This document shows positions 1 through 5,820 of a stretch of 6,353 nt of DNA, one piece after another (within the stretch, counting starts at the first letter, position 1; every line of letters begins with the position of its first letter). The notes under the pieces are model-generated. The model searched no databases. It saw only the letters and a program-made list of their open reading frames with translations, and was not told the origin of the DNA. Position numbers and translations under genes: made by a program. The DNA comes from Methanomicrobiales archaeon (GTDB lineage Archaea; Halobacteriota; Methanomicrobia; Methanomicrobiales; Methanospirillaceae), in assembly GCA_012798365.1 (NCBI GenBank), contig JAAZNH010000019.1, positions 1-6,353 of the forward strand. Direction: 5' to 3'.

Positions 1-79
1 ATAATTTTTTTTTTGCAAAAATTAAAAAAAAAGTTAAGAGAAAATTTTTTAAAAAAATTGAAAAAAATTTGGAAAAAAA
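1..79. other. Oligo-A/T tract region with phased A-tracts
   Basis: This stretch is almost pure A and T, unlike the GC-rich sequence that follows. On the plus strand it has runs of seven A at 51-57, 61-67 and 73-79, with a shorter A run at 41-44. The starts are spaced about 10 to 12 bp apart, close to the helical repeat, so the DNA is expected to be intrinsically bent. Read on the minus strand the same runs are T6-T7 tracts, the usual archaeal transcription-termination signal. They would end any minus-strand transcript coming from the structured block at 80-710. They could also be the far upstream part of a promoter for a gene outside the window. No gene is supported here. Confidence 0.6.
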
Positions 80-163
80 TGCCACGGATCAATCCCCTTC
101 AAACCACAAAGTTCCGGTAAGCCCCTTATGTGGTTGCTGCCCTTCAGCCCAACACCGGACGAA

Positions 164-175
164 TCCCCCCTGCTC
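164..175. repeat. 12-nt direct repeat, copy 1
   Basis: The sequence TCCCCCCTGCTC occurs here and again at 672-683 in the same orientation. Both copies follow a CCGGA-containing stretch and both lie inside the non-coding block, one towards each end. A perfect 12-nt match within about 700 bp of unconstrained sequence is notable, although the C-run lowers its weight. Function unknown. Confidence 0.5.
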
Positions 176-367
176 CGGCGAGCTCCGTCGGAAAAGGGCC
201 TGCAGGACCCTACTAAGAATGTGCGTACTGCGGTGGACAAAAATTGTCCGGAAAGAGCCCCTGATGGACAGATCTGTACAATACCCACAGGTGTCACCTG
301 ATCTTCGTCTCACGCCAGGCGAGGGCGGGTTCCACCTCCGCCGTAAAACCCACTCATATTTGACTTC

Positions 368-387
368 GAAGAACCTGATGGTTCTTC
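368..387. other. Perfect hairpin, 8-bp stem, 4-nt loop
   Basis: GAAGAACC at 368-375 is exactly complementary to GGTTCTTC at 380-387, with a TGAT loop. It is the first of three perfect hairpins packed into 80 bp. No T-run follows on either strand, so it is not a typical intrinsic terminator. It could be part of a structured RNA or a protein-binding palindrome. Confidence 0.55.
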
Positions 388-392
388 TCCTG

Positions 393-409
393 TCTCATCT
401 CTGATGAGA
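393..409. other. Perfect hairpin, 7-bp stem, 3-nt loop
   Basis: TCTCATC at 393-399 pairs exactly with GATGAGA at 403-409 around a TCT loop. It lies 5 bp after the preceding hairpin. The tight spacing favours stacked helices in one RNA, but nothing in the sequence shows transcription directly. Confidence 0.5.
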
Positions 410-426
410 TTCGACACCTCTAAAAT

Positions 427-447
427 CCGGGCCCGTAACAGGCCCGG
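427..447. other. Perfect GC-only hairpin, 7-bp stem, 7-nt loop
   Basis: CCGGGCC at 427-433 pairs with GGCCCGG at 441-447, with loop CGTAACA. All seven pairs are G-C, so the stem would be very stable in RNA. On the plus strand only a T4 run follows, at 457-460, too short and too distant for a good archaeal terminator. Confidence 0.55.
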
Positions 448-598
448 TTGTACGAGTTTTGCCTCACACCCCCATTTTGCAGAGGCAATGTTATGGGAAA
501 ATGAGGTAACAGACCTGGCAAAAATCACGTTTTTCAGGCGGGAAACCATGAGGGAATATATAGCAACGTTACAAGGGCCGTTAAGCGTATGAACCCGT

Positions 599-671
599 GT
601 TCCTGTAAAGGGGGATAGGGAAAAGGCGATCCTGCGGGGTGTTACGGCCCCCGGTCCGGAACCACAGGAAC
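599..671. other. Long-range stem enclosing a branched fold
   Basis: GTTCCTGT at 599-606 is perfectly complementary to ACAGGAAC at 664-671. The enclosed 57 nt contain two further short stems: GGGG 636-639 with CCCC 648-651, and GGT 653-655 with ACC 661-663. Alternatively TCCTG 630-634 can pair with CAGGA 665-669, giving a compact three-way junction. The two arrangements compete for 665-669, as in a switch, but this is inference from base pairing alone. It may belong to the same transcript as the hairpins at 368-447 or to a separate one. No RNA family was recognised. Confidence 0.4.
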
Positions 672-683
672 TCCCCCCTGCTC
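672..683. repeat. 12-nt direct repeat, copy 2
   Basis: This is an exact second copy of TCCCCCCTGCTC found at 164-175. It directly abuts the 3' arm of the 599-671 stem. The two copies bracket most of the structured non-coding block. Whether they mark duplicated RNA modules or are chance cannot be told from one sequence. Confidence 0.5.
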
Positions 684-710
684 TCGCACTGGTCGCACAC
701 CGGTTTCTTT

Positions 711-806
711 TAAAAAAAAACGGCCGGACTGTTCACCATTTTTTTCATAAAAAAAAAGAAACGAGCAAACAAAAATCCGGTAAAAATTTTAAAAAAAATT
801 CCGGTC
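711..806 (-). terminator. Oligo-T termination region downstream of the sensor gene
   Basis: Just after the stop codon of the minus-strand sensor gene, the minus strand carries several T-runs: T8 (complement of 791-798), T5 (782-786), T5 (771-775), T9 (749-757) and T9 (712-720). Repeated T-runs without a required hairpin are the usual archaeal intrinsic termination signal. Three of the runs lie next to a CCGG element, at 721-726, 777-780 and 801-804, giving a loose repeated unit. The plus strand also has a T7 run (739-745) that could stop transcription from the left. Confidence 0.6.
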
Positions 807-2195
807 CTACGATTTGCCAAACTCGCCCGGCATCCCGTCTTCTAAAATTGTCTCATCCTCATCAAGGATCAGGTGGTCCTGCGAGCCGACCTGGTAATAT
901 TTCTTGATGAAGTCCCGGACCTTCTCCGACTCGATCCAGCCCATGTCCAGCTGCGTGATGATCCGGTCGATCTCCCGGGCCTGCGCCACGATCTTCTCGG
1001 TGATATCGCCCGGGGCAAGGCTGGAAAGGCCGACAATCACGGCAAGCGGGTTGCGGATGTGATCGCCAAGGATCGCGAACTGCTCGATGTTCTTCTCGAT
1101 CTGCTCGAGTGCTTTTCTCTTGGCCATCTCCATCTGCTTGCGGTCCGTGATATCAATGAAGGACGCCATGATGCAGAGGGGGTTACCGGAATCGTCCCGC
1201 ACCACATTCATCCAGAGCAGGACATAGAAGGGCTTCTTGTTATATTTCAGGAGCGCAATCTCGCCAAACCAGCTGTTGTTACGGGACAAGGCTTCCCGCA
1301 CGGATGCAAACTTCTGGGGAGAATTAATGAAATCAGTGACGCTGCGGCCGATGAACTCTTCCTCATGATGGAACTCCATGAGGCGCAGAAGTGACTGGTT
1401 GACATACGTGATCCTGTGGTCAAGATCAAGGATGGCGATGGCATTGATGGACGAACTGATGGCATGGTCCTTGATGAGCAGGGCGAGTTCCGCATGCTTG
1501 CGTTCCGTGATATCAACAACATTCACGACAAACGAATCATCCGGGAGCCTGCCTGCTGAAAGGAGGACCCACCTTGTGCCCCCGGAATCTGCATGGAACC
1601 GGGCCTCAAAATTCTCAACGCTCCGGTTGATCGTAAGCAGGTGCAGGAATTCCTCCTTCTTAGCAGCATCGATGAAAAAATCCCCGAAGGATCGCTCGAG
1701 CAGCTCCTGTTCGGTATGCGAAAGAAGCAGGGCAAACCGGCTGTTCACTTCACGGATGGCAAGCGTTTTCAGGTCCACCAGGCCGACTCCGGCCTGCGAG
1801 TGGTTGAAGAGACTGCGGTACTTCACTTCATTTTTCCGCATGTGGGTTGCAAGGCTTGAGACAACAACCGAGACGCCGATGAGCACATAGCAGATTACCG
1901 ATGAGGTGATGAGCATGCCGATATCATGGCCAAGGAACGTGTACACGAGTCCGAGATACGCGGCGGAGATCAGCACTGCGAATATGGGCCCGCGGTGCGG
2001 GTACCAGTACGCTGCAATAACCACCGGGATGTAAAAGAGGTTCGGGGCAACATCATTGTTGCCGTAATACAGGGAAAGGATGTTGATCAGGAGGGCAAGG
2101 ACGGTTGTGTTGATGACAATGAAGAGCCAGAGATTGGAGAGGCTTTCCTCACGCTCAATGAACAATTTACCATTCGTCATTGTATTGCTCAGCAC
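807..2195 (-). CDS. Membrane-bound PAS-PAS sensor protein with histidine phosphoacceptor box but no ATPase domain
   Basis: This is a predicted sensory signal-transduction protein at the cytoplasmic membrane, 462 aa. Residues about 22-42, 52-66, 70-88 and 93-115 are hydrophobic, giving three or four membrane segments in a short N-terminal anchor. Two PAS domains follow, about 124-232 and 242-353. Each ends in the typical D-I-T-[ED]-R-K motif, at 228-233 and 348-353. A helical segment 357-425 contains GDHIRNPLAVI, with His379 at the position of the phosphoacceptor in histidine-kinase dimerisation domains. The chain then ends after a short acidic tail (about 440-455). The N, G1, F and G2 boxes of the ATP-binding domain are absent, so it cannot phosphorylate itself unless a partner supplies that domain. 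The protein appears intact rather than truncated, because the frame ends in a normal stop followed by T-rich terminators. The start shown is GTG; an ATG at 2180 (MTNGK) is equally possible, and no clear Shine-Dalgarno decides. The ligand is unknown. Confidence 0.85.
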   Translation of the reverse strand: MLSNTMTNGKLFIEREESLSNLWLFIVINTTVLALLINILSLYYGNNDVAPNLFYIPVVIAAYWYPHRGPIFAVLISAAYLGLVYTFLGHDIGMLITSSVICYVLIGVSVVVSSLATHMRKNEVKYRSLFNHSQAGVGLVDLKTLAIREVNSRFALLLSHTEQELLERSFGDFFIDAAKKEEFLHLLTINRSVENFEARFHADSGGTRWVLLSAGRLPDDSFVVNVVDITERKHAELALLIKDHAISSSINAIAILDLDHRITYVNQSLLRLMEFHHEEEFIGRSVTDFINSPQKFASVREALSRNNSWFGEIALLKYNKKPFYVLLWMNVVRDDSGNPLCIMASFIDITDRKQMEMAKRKALEQIEKNIEQFAILGDHIRNPLAVIVGLSSLAPGDITEKIVAQAREIDRIITQLDMGWIESEKVRDFIKKYYQVGSQDHLILDEDETILEDGMPGEFGKS

Positions 2196-2425
2196 CCGCC
2201 CGGAGAATTCTGCCCCTTACATATTCCTTGTACGTATTTAGGTCAATAGCATAACTGACTATTAAAGGGTTCTTATTTGGATTGATTACGATTCAGCAGG
2301 GGATTGGTGCCGGGAGGCCGGTAAAACGGTTTGGCAGACCAGACCGCTGAACACGAACGCAGGGAAAAACCAGCGGCAGGATTGTAGCGCCGGATCAAAT
2401 GCCCTCACCATTCCTGCCCAATCCC
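2196..2425. other. Intergenic region between polB and the sensor gene
   Basis: This 230-bp gap separates two minus-strand genes and contains no convincing reading frame. Its polB-proximal part holds a stem CCGCTG 2344-2349 with CAGCGG 2371-2376; the minus-strand T5 run (2365-2369) lies in its loop. That is a poor terminator, so polB transcripts may read through. The sensor-proximal part is AT-rich and probably contains its promoter. I see no tRNA or other RNA gene. Confidence 0.5.
2229..2270 (-). promoter_or_regulatory. Possible promoter of the PAS sensor gene
   Basis: Two AT-rich elements on the minus strand resemble archaeal TATA boxes: TAAATACGTA (complement of 2231-2240) and CTTTAATAG (complement of 2259-2267). 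Placing the start site about 26 nt downstream gives transcripts beginning near 2210 or 2236, so the leader to the GTG at 2195 would be short. This is the only AT-rich stretch in the 230-bp gap between polB and the sensor gene. Position-based inference only. Confidence 0.35.
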
Positions 2426-4894
2426 TTACCCGAGTCCCCACTGCGCAAGGGTTGTCCGCGAGGGATCGACATCGTCCCACTGCCAGCCGAGCGCCTCGAT
2501 GATCCGCGAGATCGGCTGCTTGATGGTCTTCTCAAGCATCAGCTCCCAGTCAACAAGGAACTCTTGGGGCACCTGGTCTGCATACTCAAAACAGAGCACA
2601 TCCGTCTTGGGATATTTTGCCGTGACCTGTCTGATATAGATCCGCTTGGGTTTGCTGCCCTTGCCAAACTCGGTCTTCAGGTGCTCGTTGGCATACTTTG
2701 CCCCCCGGACCTGCGCATCGTCCGTATCGTAATCATCAAGGGATTTGCCGATGCCGCCCGGGATCCCGACTTCATCAAGAGAATATTTCCCGGCCCGATA
2801 TTTTTTGATCACATCAGAGAGGAACGCCTTGATGCCGGCATACTCTTCACCAGCAAGGATCATCTCCATGACCCGCTTCTGGACAAACTTGGTGATCTGC
2901 GGGGTATCGCTTCGCTTGATCTCGAACCCCACGATATCGGTCTCGTTGACATCCTTGCCCTCTTTCCAGATGAGGTTACCGGCGTACCGCTTCTTCTTGC
3001 CGGCCTGGAAGAACCGCTTGTAGATCTTCTCGAACTTGATGGAGAAGAAATGCATATCGGCATTCAGCTCGGCCTTTGCAAATTTCTGGTAACTCTCGTT
3101 GAGCGTTTTCTCGATTGCCCGTGCAGCCGCGATGGTCTTTTCCGTATCAAGAGGCGGCAGCTGGACCATGCAGGAGTCGGTGTCGCCGTAGATGACCGTG
3201 TAGCCCTGCAGTTCGATGGTCTTCCTTGTGTGTTCGATGATTGCCCGGCCAACGGACGTGACGGCAGCGCCGATCTCCCGGTCAAACAGCCGGAAGCGGG
3301 TGTACCCCGAGACGCCGTAATACGTGTTCATGATCACCTTAAGCACGTTCTGCTGCATGTCGTACATGACATACTGCGGTGAACCGAAGGGGAAGGTGTT
3401 GCGCAGGGCTTTCTTCTCGTCGCGTTCCTTGAGAAGCTCGGATATGATGCTCCGCGTGAGACCATCCGGCTGTTTTTTGAACCGGATCCCGTTGGGCGCC
3501 CGCAGTTCGCCGTCCGGTGATTTGGTCTCGGGCGATGCGTTGATGGTCATCATGGCCATCGGGTAGAGCGATTTTAAGTCGAGCACGACCACGTTCTCCC
3601 GTACGCCCCGGCTGGGCTCAAAGACCGTTGCGCCTTCAAACTCCTCGGCATTGGCAAAGCCCTTTGAGGGGAGGACATAGGTGCCAAACGCCTTTTTCAG
3701 AACGTAGACATCGATAACACTTGAGGAGTTGAGCGTCTTGTCAAGCGGGCAGCCCACGTACCGGGCGATCTCGCGGTAGAAGTCGATGATGTTGTCCTTT
3801 TTGTTGATACCAACGCAGAGCTCAACGTCTTTGAAGTTATACTCAACAAGGAGCGCCGGCTGGTCCCTCCAGAGATCGGAGATGGTGCCGGTGTACCGCA
3901 CTTTCTGCTGGCCGAGTTCCTCCATCGCAATGGCATCGAGCCGGTACGATTCCTTGAGCGTTGAGTGCATCTTTTTGTACGCCGTGAGCAGATCGAAGAG
4001 AGCCCGGCCCCGCAGCGCATTGCGCTCGGTCATGCCCGGGATCCGGGCAAGGGAGTCGGACCGCAGGCCGAGCTTCTCCATCCTGCCCGTGATATAGGGC
4101 ATATCGAAATCCACAAAGTTCCAGCCGGAGAGGACGTCCGGGTCGCGGGCAATGATGTAGGCAACAAACGCCTTCAGCATCGATGTCTCATCGGCAAACG
4201 TGCAGATCGTGTGCGTGCCTTTCCGGAAGCAGCCGTTCTCAAGCCCGCCTTCTGCTTCCTTTGCTTCCACATCGGATGACGCACCTTTGCCAAACAGCAG
4301 AAACGTGGTGTAATCATTATCGAACGAATCGTGGCAGGTGATGCAGATGATCGCGTCCCGCTGGGGATCGGGAAAACCCCGTTCATCCTCACATTCAATA
4401 TCGATGATGCAGGTCCGGGCCGGCGCATCGACTTCCGCAGGAGTGATCTCCCCGTAGCTGACGGGGGTGGATGGAGCCGCGATTCCCCCGGTGAGGCCGG
4501 TGTCGATCATGAACCGGGTCGCAAACGGGATATCCGCCTCAAAATGGCGGTACCGCTCGCGTACTTCCCGGACATCGCCCGGCCGCTGCGTGAAGAGCCG
4601 GCGGAGCGGTTCGCCCCGGATTGAGCGGTAAAGGGTATCCGGCTCTAAGGATGCCTGCTGGGGAAGGGGGACAGATTCTGCCTGGTCTGCCGGGATATAG
4701 AGGTACGGCCGGAAACCGGTCACATCGATCCGGGTCGCTTTTCCTTTCCCGTCACGACCAAAAATATGGATAACCGGGCCATCGGGCGAGTTGCTGTACT
4801 CAACCTGGTTGATGGCGATATTGATACCGGAACGTGAACCGTCCGGGACGGGCGCCCGGGAGACTGATTCTGTAAGCGTGGACTGGGACGACAT
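2426..4894 (-). CDS. polB: Family-B DNA polymerase (archaeal PolB) with 3'-5' exonuclease
   Basis: DNA-directed DNA polymerase for chromosome replication and repair, 822 aa, a usual length for archaeal PolB. The N-terminal domain has FRPY (61-64), matching part of the uracil-sensing pocket known from Pyrococcus PolB. All three proofreading motifs are present: Exo I DIE (Asp165, Glu167), Exo II NFVDFD (259-264, Asp264) and Exo III YNFKD (352-356). Polymerase motifs follow: motif A DLKSLYP (Asp439), motif B with Lys519, Asn523 and Tyr526-Gly527, and motif C YGDTDS (569-574). A KKRY thumb motif lies at 634-637. Both activities should be intact. The C-terminus, RTTLAQWGLG, resembles a PCNA-binding (PIP) box but lacks the usual first Gln and second aromatic or hydrophobic residue. 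I chose the ATG at 4894 because it lies 2 nt past the mdh stop. An upstream ATG at 4966 would add 24 atypical residues and overlap mdh by 70 bp. There is no clear Shine-Dalgarno site, so translation is probably coupled to mdh. Confidence 0.96.
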   Translation of the reverse strand: MSSQSTLTESVSRAPVPDGSRSGINIAINQVEYSNSPDGPVIHIFGRDGKGKATRIDVTGFRPYLYIPADQAESVPLPQQASLEPDTLYRSIRGEPLRRLFTQRPGDVREVRERYRHFEADIPFATRFMIDTGLTGGIAAPSTPVSYGEITPAEVDAPARTCIIDIECEDERGFPDPQRDAIICITCHDSFDNDYTTFLLFGKGASSDVEAKEAEGGLENGCFRKGTHTICTFADETSMLKAFVAYIIARDPDVLSGWNFVDFDMPYITGRMEKLGLRSDSLARIPGMTERNALRGRALFDLLTAYKKMHSTLKESYRLDAIAMEELGQQKVRYTGTISDLWRDQPALLVEYNFKDVELCVGINKKDNIIDFYREIARYVGCPLDKTLNSSSVIDVYVLKKAFGTYVLPSKGFANAEEFEGATVFEPSRGVRENVVVLDLKSLYPMAMMTINASPETKSPDGELRAPNGIRFKKQPDGLTRSIISELLKERDEKKALRNTFPFGSPQYVMYDMQQNVLKVIMNTYYGVSGYTRFRLFDREIGAAVTSVGRAIIEHTRKTIELQGYTVIYGDTDSCMVQLPPLDTEKTIAAARAIEKTLNESYQKFAKAELNADMHFFSIKFEKIYKRFFQAGKKKRYAGNLIWKEGKDVNETDIVGFEIKRSDTPQITKFVQKRVMEMILAGEEYAGIKAFLSDVIKKYRAGKYSLDEVGIPGGIGKSLDDYDTDDAQVRGAKYANEHLKTEFGKGSKPKRIYIRQVTAKYPKTDVLCFEYADQVPQEFLVDWELMLEKTIKQPISRIIEALGWQWDDVDPSRTTLAQWGLG

Positions 4895-4896
4895 GA

Positions 4897-5763
4897 TCAG
4901 GAAACAACTTTGCTGCAGAGATTTTTCGCAAAGGTTCCGGCAGCGGTCATCTTCCCGGTCTCCCATGCATCAAGATCCCATTCCTCAATACCCAGGATCC
5001 CTTCGCGCCCGATCCGGACCGGCACGCCAAGGGAACAGCCCGAGATCCCGTACTCGCCTTCAAGAACAGACGAGCAGATGGTCAGTTCCCGGGTATCGGA
5101 AAGGACCATGCGGACCAGGTTTGCCAGGTGAAGGGCCGGTCCAAAGACCGTGCCGCCTTTGCCTTTGATGATCTCCATGCTTGAACCGCGGAGTTCGGAA
5201 AGGATTTCGTTCCGGAGCGGGGCCGGGACTTGTGCCGGGAGGCGCGAGAAGACCGGTACCTGGTGTTCCCCGTGCTCACCCAAAACGAAGGGGATACCGG
5301 AAATGTTCCGGTGCCGGAGCGCAACACCGAACCGTGCACTGTCAAGCTGGCCGCCAAACCCGATACAGCGTTCCCGTGGCAGGCCGGTCTTTTTACAGAG
5401 ATAGTAGTTGTTGGTGTCCATCGGGTTTGTCACAGTTATCAGGATCCCGGAGAAACCGTTCAGGAAACTTGTGCAGTCATTGGTTGCCGGCAGGTTTGCA
5501 TCCAGCAGATCAGCCCGCGTCTTCACGGTAGGGTTCCGCGGTAGTCCGGCCGCAAAGAGACAGATATCAGCACCGGCTATCTCGTTCCTGTCAGTACTGA
5601 TGGTGATGTCAAGACCGGTATGGTGCAGATCCAGCACCTGCGCTTTCAGAAGATCCGGAACATTATCATACAGGACAAGTTCGTCAACAATCCCAAGCGC
5701 CGACGCCATATATGCGACCTCGCCACCTATCCTCCCCACTCCAACAACTGCAAGGCGCGCCAT
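4897..5763 (-). CDS. mdh: Malate dehydrogenase, NAD-dependent LDH/MDH superfamily
   Basis: Cytoplasmic enzyme that interconverts malate and oxaloacetate with NAD(H); in methanogens this serves the partial TCA pathway for biosynthesis. The 288-aa protein has the Rossmann motif GVGRIG (8-13). Asp33 at the end of the second strand favours NAD over NADP. The substrate loop LPRNPTVKTR carries Arg76 and Arg83; an Arg at the first position marks malate rather than lactate specificity. TNPMD (112-116), the LDSAR signature (140-144, with the Asp141 and Arg144 equivalents of the catalytic set) and GEHGEH (162-167, catalytic His164) are all present. It is slightly shorter than the usual roughly 310 aa but has all key residues. 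The ATG at 5763 directly precedes the first beta strand and no Shine-Dalgarno lies upstream, which suggests a leaderless mRNA. Its TGA lies 2 nt before the polB ATG, so the two genes form a transcription unit. A lactate or other 2-hydroxyacid specificity cannot be excluded by sequence alone. Confidence 0.93.
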   Translation of the reverse strand: MARLAVVGVGRIGGEVAYMASALGIVDELVLYDNVPDLLKAQVLDLHHTGLDITISTDRNEIAGADICLFAAGLPRNPTVKTRADLLDANLPATNDCTSFLNGFSGILITVTNPMDTNNYYLCKKTGLPRERCIGFGGQLDSARFGVALRHRNISGIPFVLGEHGEHQVPVFSRLPAQVPAPLRNEILSELRGSSMEIIKGKGGTVFGPALHLANLVRMVLSDTRELTICSSVLEGEYGISGCSLGVPVRIGREGILGIEEWDLDAWETGKMTAAGTFAKNLCSKVVS

Positions 5764-5815
5764 TACGGTACCAGTATGGGTATGCTAATAATAAATAACG
5801 ACCATTTCCTGATGA
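5764..5815. promoter_or_regulatory. Compact divergent promoter between mdh and pyrD
   Basis: Only 52 bp separate the start codons of two opposite genes. The single AT-rich core at 5786-5798 (TAATAATAAATAA) reads as a TATA-like element on both strands. Its centre is about 24 nt from the pyrD ATG and about 29 nt from the mdh ATG. Archaeal TATA boxes sit near -26, so transcription in either direction should begin at or within a few bases of the start codon. Neither gene has a Shine-Dalgarno site, which agrees with leaderless mRNAs. A shared core would make the two promoters compete. Start sites are inferred, not seen. Confidence 0.6.
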
Positions 5816-5820
5816 ATGGT
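5801..5820. promoter_or_regulatory. Inverted repeat covering the pyrD start codon, possible operator
   Basis: ACCATT at 5801-5806 is exactly complementary to AATGGT at 5815-5820, with an 8-bp spacer. The right arm contains the pyrD ATG (5816-5818). The dyad lies where transcription is expected to start, next to the shared TATA-like core. A regulator bound here could block pyrD initiation. A 6-bp dyad can arise by chance, so this is only a candidate. Confidence 0.35.

Larger units (their letters stand above)
80..450 (-). ncRNA. Candidate structured non-coding RNA, family not recognised
   Basis: No open frame here looks like a protein, yet the block is dense in perfect short inverted repeats. 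Stems seen include TCCGGT 113-118 with ACCGGA 154-159, enclosing TAAG/CTTA (118-128) and GTTG-CTG/CAG-CAAC (133-153). Others are CCGGCG/CGTCGG 175-191, GGACAA/TTGTCC 235-249, CAGGTG/CACCTG 288-300, and three hairpins at 368-447. On the minus strand the block ends directly in repeated T7 tracts, which suggests a minus-strand transcript with an oligo-T terminator. Possible minus-strand TATA-like elements lie near 354-364 and 556-562. I looked for SRP RNA and RNase P RNA. The minus-strand complement of 129-156 slightly resembles SRP helix 8 (an AGCA on the 3' side), but the conserved Alu-domain and tetraloop sequences are missing. Strand, ends and identity are inference; it could also be an untranscribed intergenic region. 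Confidence 0.3.

Noticed and set aside
129..156. Similarity of the minus-strand complement to helix 8 of SRP RNA
   Set aside because: It shares a GG and an AGCA at the right spacing, but the apical loop is not the expected GGAA and the conserved Alu-domain UGUAA region was not found at the other end. Not enough to call SRP RNA.
69..592. Open frames on both strands in the left block (for example 69-404 plus, 404-592 plus, 49-297 minus, 310-549 minus)
   Set aside because: Their products have no recognisable domain, are rich in Arg, Ser, Pro and Cys as random GC-rich frames are, lack ribosome-binding or promoter signals at a suitable distance, and overlap one another and the hairpins.
80..710. 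RNase P RNA in the structured block
   Set aside because: The conserved GAGGAAAGUCC and ACAGAA core elements were not found on either strand.
873..1890. Plus-strand open frames opposite the sensor gene (873-1394, 1378-1890)
   Set aside because: These are antisense shadows of the PAS and phosphoacceptor regions, with no domain or initiation signals.
2399..3382. 327-codon plus-strand open frame opposite polB
   Set aside because: It lies entirely antisense to the catalytic and C-terminal part of polB. It has no known motif and results from the strong codon bias of polB.
4895..4966. Upstream ATG for polB at 4966
   Set aside because: It would overlap the mdh coding region by 70 bp and add 24 residues unlike family N-termini. 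The ATG at 4894, 2 nt after the mdh stop, fits better.
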